The position numbers were made by a program, and so were the translations under genes. The notes under the pieces are model-generated. The model was given only the letters and a program-made list of their open reading frames with translations. It had not been told where the DNA came from and made no database searches. DNA of 64,000 nucleotides from Leptolyngbyaceae cyanobacterium clean351 (GTDB taxonomy: Bacteria > Cyanobacteriota > Cyanobacteriia > DAIDHW01). Position 1 is the first letter of the stretch, and every line of letters starts with the position of its first letter. Below, one piece after another: positions 1 through 8,760 of the stretch. The stretch lies in assembly GCA_027451865.1 (NCBI GenBank), contig DAIDHW010000007.1:18928-82927 (forward strand), written 5' to 3'.

Positions 1-648
1 CCGAAAACGGTATTGGAATAACTCTGTCAGCAGCTTTTCCTCATCGGCCAGAGCCGCCAAACAGTTACGAATATCCCCTGGGGGCAAGACCCCTATTTCC
101 CGCCGCAGCCGCCCCGAAGAGCCGCCATCATCAGCCACAGTAACGATGGCCGTAATGTTGGCACTATACTCCTTCATGCCCCGCAGTAGGACTGATAAAC
201 CAGTTCCACCCCCCACCCCGACTATCTTGGGGCCACGGTGCAGGCGGTGGTGAGCCAGAAGCACATCCACTAGCTCCTCGTCTCCCTCCGGCATCACCAC
301 CCGGATAATTGAGCCCAGAGTCCGGGTTTGGCCCAGCCAAATCAGCGCCAGGCCGAGCAGGATGACAACGGGCCCGCTAACGGAGTTAGGCAAAAAGTGG
401 GCCACATTTTCGGCGAAGTCTTGGGCAAATTGCAGCAGGTGGAAAACCGGAGTCTGCTTGATGGCGATCGCAATTCCCAGCACCGTCAACAGCACTCCCC
501 CCACGCTGATGAGCAGCCATCGCTTGATTACCAGACCGGGCACTAACCACTTAAACCAATGCAAGGGGTGACGGCTGCGGTTAGACCAGGCTGGCTCTTT
601 AGCAACCGTGACACTTTTCAAGGCGCGTTTGATTCGGGCAAGAATCAT
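1..648 (-). CDS. YvcK/CofD-like gluconeogenesis factor, N-terminal part (runs off left edge)
   Basis: Reading the minus strand from ATG at 648 gives 216 codons with no stop up to the window edge. Two hydrophobic segments (about residues 43-63 and 90-107) precede a nucleotide-binding-type glycine-rich motif [14 protein letters not shown] at about 144, followed by [14 protein letters not shown] and [10 protein letters not shown]. These are hallmarks of the YvcK (UPF0052/CofD-like) family, which binds UDP-sugars in relatives and affects carbon flux and cell shape. The membrane-anchored N-terminus is the form seen in cyanobacteria and some Gram-positives. The C-terminal half lies outside the window. 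The family call is firm; the physiological role is inferred from relatives. Confidence 0.85.
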   Translation of the reverse strand, partial: MILARIKRALKSVTVAKEPAWSNRSRHPLHWFKWLVPGLVIKRWLLISVGGVLLTVLGIAIAIKQTPVFHLLQFAQDFAENVAHFLPNSVSGPVVILLGLALIWLGQTRTLGSIIRVVMPEGDEELVDVLLAHHRLHRGPKIVGVGGGTGLSVLLRGMKEYSANITAIVTVADDGGSSGRLRREIGVLPPGDIRNCLAALADEEKLLTELFQYRFR

Positions 649-767
649 AGAAGTTAGCTGGCTAGGGTTGCATGGCTAATAAACGGTCAACTAGAGTAGA
701 CTGAGGCCAGCAGATTGGGAATTTTGATCCCGTTGATTTGGATGCTGGTGCTCCTAGTGTACTCCCC

Positions 768-1550
768 ATGGCTGAAGCATTAATTGAACTGCGGCAGGTG
801 AGCAAGTCCTTTGGAGGCACCAAGGTGCTCGACCAAGTGGACTTGGCTGTCTATCCTGGGGATGCCCTGGCGATCATCGGTCCTTCCGGGACTGGCAAGT
901 CGACCATACTGAGGATTATGGCCGGGCTTCTAGCCCCCGACAGCGGCGAAGTTTTCGTAGCGGGGCAGCAGCGGGCAGGGTTGCTTGAGGACAAGCCAGA
1001 CCCCATCGGGATTGGTCTGGTGTTTCAGCAGGCGGCTCTATTTGACTCCCTGACCGTTGAAGAAAATGTCGGCTTTTCCCTCTTCGAACACTCTAAGCTA
1101 CCCCGGTCCCGGATCCGGGAGTTGGTCAATCAGAAGCTAGAAATGGTAGGATTGCAGGGCATTAACCACCTCTATCCGGCCGAGCTTTCGGGGGGGATGC
1201 GTAAGCGGGTCAGCTTCGCTCGGGCCATTATGGAGGACCCGAGTCACCCTGACGACAACCCGGCCGTTCTTTTGTACGACGAGCCCACTGCAGGCTTAGA
1301 CCCGGTTGCCTCCACAGTGGTAGAGGACTTGATCCGCCATCTTCAGGGTTCTGAACAGGTTTGTAATACCTACGTAGTAGTTACCCATCAAGAGAGCACT
1401 ATCCGGCGTACCGTGGAACGAATAGTTCTTCTGTATCATGGAAAAGTTCAATGGATGGGGCAAGTGGCAGAGATCGATACCACAGATAACCCCTTGGTGC
1501 GCCAATTTTTCAGTGGTAGCCTTGACGGGCCCATTCATGTGCTGAACTAG
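768..1550 (+). CDS. ABC transporter ATPase, MlaF-like (lipid trafficking)
   Basis: A 260-residue ABC ATPase. Walker A GPSGTGKST is at about 38-46, the signature is LSGGMRKRV (the GGM-x-KR form typical of Mkl/MlaF/TGD3 ATPases), and Walker B is VLLYDEPTAGLDP. ATG at 768 is preferred over the in-frame TTG at 738 because the domain starts at once after it. The next gene, 27 bp downstream, is an Mce/MlaD-type protein, so the pair probably forms two parts of a retrograde lipid transporter between outer membrane or thylakoid and plasma membrane. The permease (MlaE/TGD1) is not adjacent, which is common in cyanobacteria. Confidence 0.88.
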   Translation: MAEALIELRQVSKSFGGTKVLDQVDLAVYPGDALAIIGPSGTGKSTILRIMAGLLAPDSGEVFVAGQQRAGLLEDKPDPIGIGLVFQQAALFDSLTVEENVGFSLFEHSKLPRSRIRELVNQKLEMVGLQGINHLYPAELSGGMRKRVSFARAIMEDPSHPDDNPAVLLYDEPTAGLDPVASTVVEDLIRHLQGSEQVCNTYVVVTHQESTIRRTVERIVLLYHGKVQWMGQVAEIDTTDNPLVRQFFSGSLDGPIHVLN

Positions 1551-1577
1551 GGACTATCCTCCATCTTGATGTGAAAC

Positions 1578-2831
1578 ATGCGCAATCTTCTCCCCACCGC
1601 TAGACCATCCCGCTTGGCCCGAGAAGGCTCTGTAGGTCTGCTGATTCTCCTCGGATTAGGACTTCTGACCACAGTTATCCTCTGGCTGCGGGGCATTACC
1701 TTGGGGGAGCGAAGTTACTCCCTGCGCATCCAGTTTGCCGATGCCGGCGGCCTAGAGTTAGGGGCACCAGTGCGCTATCGGGGGGTCACTATTGGCCGGG
1801 CCACCGCTATTCATCCTGGTCCCAACGGCGTGGAAGTGGAGGTGACCATCAGTCCGGCAACGGTGGTCATCCCTCGCCAAGTGGAGGTAGAAACTAGTGA
1901 ATCAGGGCTCATCAGTCAGACAGTGATCAATTTTGAACCCCTAGGGACCTTCACTGCTGACCGCCTAGCCTTGCCTCGGTCTAAAAACTGCAACCCCCAA
2001 CTGATTTTGTGTAACGGGGAGCAGGTCAGAGGCCACTTGGGAGTCAGTATCGAACAACTAATTCGCACCTCCATTCAATTTTCTGAGGCCTTCAGTAACC
2101 CCCAGTTTCTGTCCAACCTCAACCGAGCCATAGCCAACACCTCAAGTGCCGCTGTGGGTATCACCCGCCTTAGCGGTGATGTTTCCGGTCTTACTCGCTC
2201 CCTCAACGGCCAGATCGGGACCCTAGCCACCTCCGCCCAATCCATTACCAGTGCTGCCCACAGCATTGACAACACCGCTGCCCAGCTCGATGGCCTGATC
2301 CGGGATAACCGGGCCAGGTTGCGCCAAAGTGTGGATAACTTAGCCCTTGCCAGCCAAGACCTGCGCATTAATGTCCACCGCCTCGGGCCGCTCCTCGACC
2401 AGGTCCAAAAGGGGCGACTGATTGAGAACTTGACTACCTTTGCCGATAACGCTGCTCAGATCTCGGTTTCTTTGCGGCATCTCGGTAGTACTGCTACCAA
2501 TCCCGCTCTCCTGATTGGCCTTTATCAACTGCTCAGCTCCGCTCGCACCACCTTTCAAAACACCGCCGCCATTACCACCCAGCTGCGCAAGGTAACCGAT
2601 GACCCGGAGTTGCGTAAAACCCTGCATCAGCTAATCCTAAACCTCAACAAGTTGCTCAGCTCAACTCAAAGCCTCCAGCAGGAGACAGATTTAGCTCGAG
2701 CCCTCACCCCAGGCAGCTCCTCCTACCAACTCCCCCCCCACCCGCAACCCCTAGACCTACTCCAGCTACAACAACAGCTAGCGGACCTGGAAAAGCAGCT
2801 TCCTAGCCCCATTCCTAAGAGCCCCTCCTAA
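1578..2831 (+). CDS. Mce/MlaD-type lipid-binding protein
   Basis: 417 residues. One N-terminal membrane helix (about 18-38) anchors the protein, followed by an MCE domain recognisable by FADAGGLELGAPVRYRGVTIG (about 51-71; quoted motif core GAPVRYRGVTIG). The C-terminal 250 residues are a long helical region of leucine/alanine-rich segments with few charges, as in periplasmic MlaD/TGD2 proteins that form a hexameric tunnel for phospholipids. It follows the MlaF-like ATPase and is likely its substrate-binding partner. The end is proline/glutamine-rich and of no clear function. Family call is strong; substrate is inferred. Confidence 0.85.
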   Translation: MRNLLPTARPSRLAREGSVGLLILLGLGLLTTVILWLRGITLGERSYSLRIQFADAGGLELGAPVRYRGVTIGRATAIHPGPNGVEVEVTISPATVVIPRQVEVETSESGLISQTVINFEPLGTFTADRLALPRSKNCNPQLILCNGEQVRGHLGVSIEQLIRTSIQFSEAFSNPQFLSNLNRAIANTSSAAVGITRLSGDVSGLTRSLNGQIGTLATSAQSITSAAHSIDNTAAQLDGLIRDNRARLRQSVDNLALASQDLRINVHRLGPLLDQVQKGRLIENLTTFADNAAQISVSLRHLGSTATNPALLIGLYQLLSSARTTFQNTAAITTQLRKVTDDPELRKTLHQLILNLNKLLSSTQSLQQETDLARALTPGSSSYQLPPHPQPLDLLQLQQQLADLEKQLPSPIPKSPS

Positions 2832-2892
2832 CCCCTTGCCCGAGGATAGCTTGCTTAGTTATCCTGGAACCTATAGTTTCTCCAGCCCTGTC

Positions 2893-3567
2893 ATGGTTTC
2901 TCCCTTTCCTCGAGGTGCTTGGGCCGCCGCCCTGCTCCTGCTTGTCTGGTTTCTGGGCTCTTCCCCAGCCCAGGCCACCTCTGTCGGGGCCATGCCTGCT
3001 CAACCGGCCGGGGTAGTAGACCAGGCAGAGATATTAAGTCGCTCCACGGAGAATGCCCTCACCCAAGGCTTTGGCACCCTTGCGGACACCACTAATCAGC
3101 AGGTGCATGTGGTCACCCTCCATCGCTTAGACTACGGGGTTACTCCCCAGGACTTCGCTGACCGCCTGTTTGAGCGGTGGTTTCCCACCCCTGAGATACA
3201 AGCTCGCCAGGTTCTGCTAGTCCTAGATTCAGTTACCAATGGAGCTGGCCTGCGCTGGGGGAAGGACATTCCCCTGGACCAGTCCCTAGCAGACAGCATT
3301 ACCCGGGAGACCCTCCAGGTACCCCTGCGACAGGGAAACTACAATCAGGGCTTGCTAGATGTGGCTGAACGCCTAGGAGCGGTCCTTGCTGGTGAACCAG
3401 ACCCAGGCCCGCCGGTGGTGACAGCAGTTTGGGAACCGGAAAGCAACTTCCCTAAATCTCCGCAAGGAAGTGGGGCTACCCTCTGGGTAGTGGGCCTGCT
3501 ACTAGCCGCCACCGTCATCCCCATGGCCACCTACTACTTCTACCAGTTTCTTCAATCCCGGGCCTAG
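2893..3567 (+). CDS. TPM-domain protein, Psb32/TLP18.3-like
   Basis: ATG at 2893 gives 224 residues with a clean signal peptide (hydrophobic run AAALLLLVWFLG, cleavage near PAQA-TS) and a C-terminal membrane helix (about 198-216), so it is a lumenal or periplasmic domain anchored at its end. The TPM domain is visible as GVVDQAEILS, then HRLDYGVTPQDFADRLFERW and QVLLVLD. In plants (TLP18.3) and Synechocystis (Psb32) this family helps photosystem II repair. The open frame extends upstream to a TTG at 2836, but that start would put a non-hydrophobic leader in front of the signal peptide. The stop touches the start of the next ABC ATPase, suggesting one transcript. Confidence 0.8.
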   Translation: MVSPFPRGAWAAALLLLVWFLGSSPAQATSVGAMPAQPAGVVDQAEILSRSTENALTQGFGTLADTTNQQVHVVTLHRLDYGVTPQDFADRLFERWFPTPEIQARQVLLVLDSVTNGAGLRWGKDIPLDQSLADSITRETLQVPLRQGNYNQGLLDVAERLGAVLAGEPDPGPPVVTAVWEPESNFPKSPQGSGATLWVVGLLLAATVIPMATYYFYQFLQSRA

Positions 3568-4254
3568 GTGATAGTGCGCCTCGAGGGGATTACTAAGCTC
3601 TACGGCACTGGCGAAACCCAGGTCCGAGCCCTCGATAACGTGTCTCTAACTATTGGTGCTGGTTCCTACTGCGCAATTATGGGTCCTTCTGGGTCGGGCA
3701 AGTCTACAGTCATGAACATCATTGGCTGTCTAGACCGTCCCACCCAGGGCCACTACTACCTCAACGGCTTGGATGTATCTGCCCTCAGTAATGACCAGCT
3801 AGCCCGAATTCGCAATCGCCAGCTGGGCTTTGTCTTTCAGCAGTTCCATCTCCTACCTCAGCTGACAGCTCTGGAAAACGTCATGCTGCCCATGGTCTAT
3901 GACCAGGTGCCAAGGGCTGAGCGTCAAGGACGGGCGGCGGCGGCCCTCAAGCAGGTGGGGTTGGGGCAGCGGCTCTACAATCGACCCAACCAACTCTCCG
4001 GCGGTCAGCAACAACGGGTGGCAATTGCCCGGGCCCTAGTGAATTCGCCCCTGTTGATCTTGGCGGACGAACCCACCGGTGCCCTAGACTCCCAAACCAC
4101 CAAGGAGGTCCTAGACATTTTCGCGCACCTGCACAGCCAAGGCATCACCTTAATTCTGGTCACCCATGAGGCTGATGTGGCTCGCTGCACGGAGCGGGTG
4201 ATCTGGTTTCAGGATGGTCATATCACCTCGGCCCCGGCTCACTGGCGCCCCTAG
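3568..4254 (+). CDS. ABC transporter ATPase, LolD/MacB/DevA type
   Basis: 228 residues beginning with GTG immediately after the previous stop (GTG at 3574 is also possible). Walker [10 protein letters not shown], signature LSGGQQQRV, Walker B LLILADEPTGALDS, and the Q-loop FVFQQFHLLPQLTALENV place it in the MacB/LolD/DevA group that powers mechanotransmission-type exporters. DevA in filamentous cyanobacteria exports glycolipids. No FtsX-like permease or membrane-fusion protein is next to it here, so the substrate is unknown. Tight spacing to the Psb32-like gene implies co-transcription. Confidence 0.88.
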   Translation: MIVRLEGITKLYGTGETQVRALDNVSLTIGAGSYCAIMGPSGSGKSTVMNIIGCLDRPTQGHYYLNGLDVSALSNDQLARIRNRQLGFVFQQFHLLPQLTALENVMLPMVYDQVPRAERQGRAAAALKQVGLGQRLYNRPNQLSGGQQQRVAIARALVNSPLLILADEPTGALDSQTTKEVLDIFAHLHSQGITLILVTHEADVARCTERVIWFQDGHITSAPAHWRP

Positions 4255-4285
4255 CTCCTGCGTGGGTACGCTATCCTAAAGACCT

Positions 4286-5674
4286 ATGAATCAACCACCT
4301 GGCCGCTCAAGCGTGCAGCAGAATTTGGCCTTTGTGGCCGTGTGTTTTGGTTTCTTTATGGTGGTGGTGGACGCGGGAATTCTGAACGTAGCGGTCCCAG
4401 CCATCGGTAAGGAACTAGGTAACTCCCTCAATAGCCTTGAGTGGGTGATCAACAGCTATACCCTAGTCCTGGCCAGCCTACTGCTGAGTGCCGGAGCCCT
4501 AGGGGACTTGATCGGAGCTAAGCGGGTCTACCTGACGGGGCTAGCGGTATTCACCCTTGCTTCTTTGGCCTGTAGCCTGTCTGCTACTATCCCGCTGTTG
4601 GTAGTAGCCCGTCTAATCCAAGGCCTAGGGGGCGCATTGTTGATCCCCACCTCCCTGGCTTTAATTGCCGCGGCTTACCCTGATCCGGCCGCCCGCTCCC
4701 GAGCCGTAGGGATTTGGGCTACTATCTCCGCTGCCGGCTTCACTAGCAGTATCACCTTCGGGGGGCTGTTAATCGACTCCTGGGGCTGGCGGAGTATTTT
4801 CTGGCTAAATGTCCCGACCGGCATCGTCGCCCTGGCCTTGACCTGGTGGTTTGTAGTCCCCGTCCCGGGGACCCGGCGCCAAAGTTTTGACTGGCCAGGT
4901 CAAGGCCTCGGCATCCTTGCTTTGTTTTGCCTCACCTTTGCCCTAATTGAGGGCCACGCCCAGGGCTGGACTAGTGTAGGCATTTTAACTAGTCTGGTCC
5001 TTTTTGTCGTGGCTAGCAGCACCTTTATCTGGGTTGAACGGCGGGTCAAGGCACCCATGGTACCCCTAAAGCTATTTATCAATCCCACCTTTAGTACCGC
5101 AGTTTCTGTGGGTCTAGTCTTTAATTTCTGCCTCTACGGCCAGTTATTTGTCTTTTCTCTACTGCTGCAAAATGTGGAGGGACGTTCGGCAACCGTAACC
5201 GGCTTGGCCTTTTTACCCTTTACCGTGGTGAATGTACTCATGCCGAGCCTGTCGGGTTGGTTAACTGCCCGCATGGGCCCTCGGCTACCGATGGCAGCGG
5301 GCCTGGGCTTAGCCGGTGTAGGCTCCCTCGTCCTCGATTCAGTACACTTAGGAGTACACCATCCCCTCGGGGGAATTGTGGGACTAGTAATCTTTGGCTT
5401 TGGCTCTGGCCTAATCCTGCCGGCCATGACCACTACGGCTCTGGCGGGAGCACCCACAACCCAGGCCGGGATTGCTTCGGCGATCCTCAACGCTATGCGT
5501 CAGACCGGCGGGGTTCTCGGGGTAGCGGTAATGGGGGTATTTGTGGGTGGGAGTTCCTTTATTCAAGGCCTACATGGAGCGCTGATGCTGGTGGTGGTGG
5601 TTTTTTGGCTAGGGTGTGCCGCTACCTTGGTTTACGTCCCTGGCGGAAAACTGCGGCATGCAAAGTTAGAATAA
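4286..5674 (+). CDS. MFS transporter, DHA2 (EmrB/QacA) drug-efflux type
   Basis: 462 residues with many hydrophobic segments. The N-terminal signature VVDAGILNVAVPAIG and WVINSYTLVLASLLLSAGALGD (core LLLSAGALGDLIGAKRVYL) is that of the 14-helix drug:H+ antiporter family. The length is near the lower limit for the family, and the C-terminus ends soon after the last helix. It follows a LolD-type ATPase by 31 bp. Substrate cannot be read from sequence; a multidrug or metabolite efflux role is inferred from family only. Confidence 0.85.
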   Translation: MNQPPGRSSVQQNLAFVAVCFGFFMVVVDAGILNVAVPAIGKELGNSLNSLEWVINSYTLVLASLLLSAGALGDLIGAKRVYLTGLAVFTLASLACSLSATIPLLVVARLIQGLGGALLIPTSLALIAAAYPDPAARSRAVGIWATISAAGFTSSITFGGLLIDSWGWRSIFWLNVPTGIVALALTWWFVVPVPGTRRQSFDWPGQGLGILALFCLTFALIEGHAQGWTSVGILTSLVLFVVASSTFIWVERRVKAPMVPLKLFINPTFSTAVSVGLVFNFCLYGQLFVFSLLLQNVEGRSATVTGLAFLPFTVVNVLMPSLSGWLTARMGPRLPMAAGLGLAGVGSLVLDSVHLGVHHPLGGIVGLVIFGFGSGLILPAMTTTALAGAPTTQAGIASAILNAMRQTGGVLGVAVMGVFVGGSSFIQGLHGALMLVVVVFWLGCAATLVYVPGGKLRHAKLE

Positions 5675-5725
5675 ATCTTAGGCGTGGTAGAATGCGCGTG
5701 GCACAAGTTGTAAGGTTTAGTTGCC

Positions 5726-7321
5726 ATGGCTCAGGCCCCGGTTTTCCCTGTGGTGTTGGTTATCTTAGATGGTTGGGGCTACGGAGAAGTTGCACCAGGT
5801 AATGCCATTGCCGCCGCCTCTACCCCAGTCCTTGATAGCCTTTGGCTCACCTATCCCCATACCCTCCTACAGGCATCAGGAAAGTCCGTGGGCTTACCCG
5901 AAGGTCAGATGGGTAACTCGGAGGTTGGCCACCTAAACCTCGGAGCAGGCCGGGTAGTGCCCCAGGAGCTGGTGCGAATTTCTGACGCCGTTGAGGATGG
6001 TAGCCTCCTCCACAACCAAGCTCTAGTGCAGGTTTGTGAAAAGGTCCGGTTGGGTGACGGTAAGCTGCACCTAGTGGGCCTGTGTTCTGAGGGGGGAGTG
6101 CACTCCCACATCAGCCACCTCTACGGTCTACTAGACTTAGCCGCAGCCCAGGGCTGTCAGGATGTGTGCATTCATGCCATCACCGATGGCCGTGACACTG
6201 CCCCCACAGCAGGGAAAGCCACCCTAGAGTCCCTCCAGGCGCACCTAGAACGCACTGGCCTTGGACAAATTGTCACCGTCAGTGGCCGCTACTACGCCAT
6301 GGACCGAGACCATCGCTGGCCGCGGGTTGAGCAGGCCTACCGGGTAATGACTGAACCGGGAACCCCCACGTGGCAGGGGGCGGCCCAGGTGTTACAGACT
6401 GCCTACGATCAAGGCATTACGGATGAGTTTATCCCCCCAGTCCGCCTAGCTCCAGGGGTGATTGCCCCGGGAGATGGGGTGATTTGCTTTAACTTCCGCC
6501 CGGACCGCTCCCGCCAACTTGCCCAAGCCTTTGTGGACCCCCTCTTTACTGGTTTTAGTCGGGAGTTAATTGCCCCTTTGGCTTTTGCCACCTTTACCCA
6601 GTACGACTCCTCCCTCCCCGTCTCAGTGGCCTTCGAAGCCCAGAACCTCAGCCATATTTTAGGGGAAGTGATTGCTCACCGGGGACTGCGGCAACTACGG
6701 ATCGCAGAGACGGAAAAGTACGCCCACGTCACCTACTTTTTCAATGGCGGGCTAGAGGATCCCCTCCCTGGGGAAGACCGGCAGCTGATTCCCAGTCCCC
6801 TGGTGGCTACCTACGACCAGGCTCCGGCCATGGCCGCAGGGGAGGTAACCAAGGGAGTGACGGCAGCCCTCAACCAGCGGGTCTACTCCCTAGTAGTAGT
6901 TAACTATGCTAACCCCGATATGGTTGGACACACGGGTAATTTGGCCGCTACCATCGAGGCGGTAGAAACCGTAGACCGTTGTTTGGGAGAGCTACTCCAG
7001 AGCGCCCTGCGGGTAGGGGGAACCGTCCTCATTACCGCTGACCATGGCAACGCTGAGTACATGGGGGAATTTGATCAGCCCTGGACTGCCCATACCACTA
7101 ACCCCGTACCCTTTATTCTGGTAGAAGGGGAAAAATTGAAAGTCCCCGGCCATGGGGGCCAGGTAAACCTCAGGCAGGATGGCCGGCTGTGCGACGTCGC
7201 CCCTACGATTCTGGAGGTTTTGGGGCTACCTATCCCCCCCGCCATGACCGGTCGCTCTCTTATCCTGCCTGCCCCTGCCGATCTGAATACCCATCGCTCT
7301 CCCGCCCCCCTTACCCTTTAA
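5726..7321 (+). CDS. gpmI: 2,3-bisphosphoglycerate-independent phosphoglycerate mutase
   Basis: 531 residues, full family length. The start VVLVILDGWGYGE carries the metal-binding Asp, GQMGNSEVGHLNLGAGR holds the catalytic Ser, HAITDGRDTAP and the C-terminal TADHGNAEYM and HTTNPVPF motifs complete the alkaline-phosphatase-fold active site with two Mn ions. It interconverts 3- and 2-phosphoglycerate in lower glycolysis, the step that drains fixed carbon from the Calvin cycle. secG follows 21 bp later, an arrangement often seen in cyanobacteria. ATG at 5726 is the only start giving the conserved N-terminus. Confidence 0.96.
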   Translation: MAQAPVFPVVLVILDGWGYGEVAPGNAIAAASTPVLDSLWLTYPHTLLQASGKSVGLPEGQMGNSEVGHLNLGAGRVVPQELVRISDAVEDGSLLHNQALVQVCEKVRLGDGKLHLVGLCSEGGVHSHISHLYGLLDLAAAQGCQDVCIHAITDGRDTAPTAGKATLESLQAHLERTGLGQIVTVSGRYYAMDRDHRWPRVEQAYRVMTEPGTPTWQGAAQVLQTAYDQGITDEFIPPVRLAPGVIAPGDGVICFNFRPDRSRQLAQAFVDPLFTGFSRELIAPLAFATFTQYDSSLPVSVAFEAQNLSHILGEVIAHRGLRQLRIAETEKYAHVTYFFNGGLEDPLPGEDRQLIPSPLVATYDQAPAMAAGEVTKGVTAALNQRVYSLVVVNYANPDMVGHTGNLAATIEAVETVDRCLGELLQSALRVGGTVLITADHGNAEYMGEFDQPWTAHTTNPVPFILVEGEKLKVPGHGGQVNLRQDGRLCDVAPTILEVLGLPIPPAMTGRSLILPAPADLNTHRSPAPLTL

Positions 7322-7342
7322 GTTCTTCGATAGGAGTCTTCC

Positions 7343-7576
7343 ATGAATGCTGTTTTGTTAGTTCGCTCCCTGTGGATGTTTTCCGCCGTGAGCTTGGTCG
7401 TGGTAGTGTTACTGCACAGTCCTAAGGGGGACGGGATTGGCGGGATCGGTGGCCAAGCCCAACTGTTCACTAGCACCAAGAGTGCTGAGGCGACCCTAAA
7501 TCGGGTCACTTGGATCTTAACGGTGCTTTTTCTGGCAGCTACGGTGGTGTTAAGCGCCAACTGGTTGAGCCACTAG
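7343..7576 (+). CDS. secG: Protein translocase subunit SecG
   Basis: 77 residues with two hydrophobic helices (about 9-27 and 52-72) joined by the conserved loop LLHSPKGDGIGGIGGQAQLF, which matches the SecG signature. SecG is the small non-essential subunit of the SecYEG channel in plasma and thylakoid membranes. AGGAG lies 7 bases before the ATG. It sits directly behind gpmI and is probably co-transcribed with it. The convergent gene on the other strand ends 9 bp further on. Confidence 0.93.
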   Translation: MNAVLLVRSLWMFSAVSLVVVVLLHSPKGDGIGGIGGQAQLFTSTKSAEATLNRVTWILTVLFLAATVVLSANWLSH

Positions 7577-7585
7577 ACCCCTGGG

Positions 7586-8677
7586 TCAGCCCGAACGGGT
7601 GATTTGCCAAAGGCTTTCATACTGAGCAACAGTAGCAGCTGCCAGGGGTTGGAGAAATTCGCAGCGCCTTAGCAGAGAAGGCTCAGGGAATAATATCCCA
7701 GGGCAGCCGGGCACGGGAGAGCTCCCCGCTAAAACAGGTGAGGTGCTGTTATTGAACTGGGAAAACCAGGTCGCCGAGCGAGGCTGCCAACCGTAGTCAA
7801 TCCAGTCTTCCCCAGCCCCATGCCCTCCCCGGGGCCGGACCCACAAGTCATTCCACACAGCACTCCCAGCAGCCGGAATCACCAATTGCAGTTGGGGGTA
7901 GGTTAGCACCTGGTCTAGGACCTCCTTAGACCACCCCACTGCTACCCAGGTGTCGCCCGTTACCAAGGCCTGCAGGTAACTATCGGAGCTATAAAATCTG
8001 GCCTGGCGGTTAAGGGAGCGCAGGTGAGGGACTAAATCGGGTACCTGTCTCAGGTCAGGGGTGTTGTAGGAGTAGCCCAGTTTCTTGAGCGTCAGGCCAA
8101 TCACTTCCCGGGGCTGGTTGAGGAGGGATATATGCCCCTGCAGTTCTGGCCGCCAAAGATCGGACCAGTCCTGGGGTACCCAGCCCAAACTCCGGAAGCG
8201 GTTTTTGTCGTAGGCGATCACTGTTGTCCCCCATCGGTAGGGAGCACCCCACAGGCGGCCCTGAGGATCGATCTCCCCCTGGTCGTTGCGCCGGACTAGG
8301 GTTTGCCAGGGCTGAGGCAAGCGGGCCCAGCCAGAGAGCTTCTCTAGGGCCAAAGGCTCAATTAACCGCTGCTGAATCGCTGCCTGGAGCCAGAAGTCCC
8401 CCAGGGTCACCAAATCAGCTGGGGTGTCAACTCCTCCTCCCCAGGGCCAAGGGGAGCGGCGTTCCCGGCGGTGCTGCCAGGCCCACAGTTGCCGGTAAAG
8501 TGACTCTAGTTGCTCGGTAGGCTGAGCCTTAACTGGACCAGGAAAGGAAGCCACCAGCTGCACCGGCAAGGAGTCTTTAAGCACCTGCAGCCGCAGGGGC
8601 TGCTCCGGGGAAGTTTGGCAACTCCCCAAGGCCCAGGCTACTGCACTCACCAGTAGCGAGCGTCGGGTCATGGTCAT
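7586..8677 (-). CDS. Extracellular solute-binding lipoprotein (PotD/Fe-type)
   Basis: From ATG at 8677 the protein has 363 residues and starts with MTMTRRSLLVSAVAWALGSC, a lipoprotein signal with lipobox LGSC. The open frame reaches back to 8728, but that would bury the signal peptide. The body resembles group 1 solute-binding proteins for polyamines or iron (WGAPYRWGTTVIAYDKNRF, WSDLWRPELQGHISLLNQPREV). No permease gene adjoins it; the divergent neighbour is a peptide-type ABC ATPase of another family, so the two may not work together. Substrate unknown. Confidence 0.8.
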   Translation of the reverse strand: MTMTRRSLLVSAVAWALGSCQTSPEQPLRLQVLKDSLPVQLVASFPGPVKAQPTEQLESLYRQLWAWQHRRERRSPWPWGGGVDTPADLVTLGDFWLQAAIQQRLIEPLALEKLSGWARLPQPWQTLVRRNDQGEIDPQGRLWGAPYRWGTTVIAYDKNRFRSLGWVPQDWSDLWRPELQGHISLLNQPREVIGLTLKKLGYSYNTPDLRQVPDLVPHLRSLNRQARFYSSDSYLQALVTGDTWVAVGWSKEVLDQVLTYPQLQLVIPAAGSAVWNDLWVRPRGGHGAGEDWIDYGWQPRSATWFSQFNNSTSPVLAGSSPVPGCPGILFPEPSLLRRCEFLQPLAAATVAQYESLWQITRSG

Positions 8678-8760
8678 GGAGCAACGTACTTCCCAGATCA
8701 ACTCTATAATCCTAGCGTAGGGGAGCACACGCTCCCCGTCTCCTCAGTCCAATACCCCCC

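Noticed and set aside
328..571. Plus-strand frames at the left end
   Set aside because: They lie opposite the clearly recognisable YvcK-like gene and have no domain.
8224..8520. Plus-strand frame of 98 codons
   Set aside because: Antisense to the solute-binding lipoprotein; low-complexity translation.
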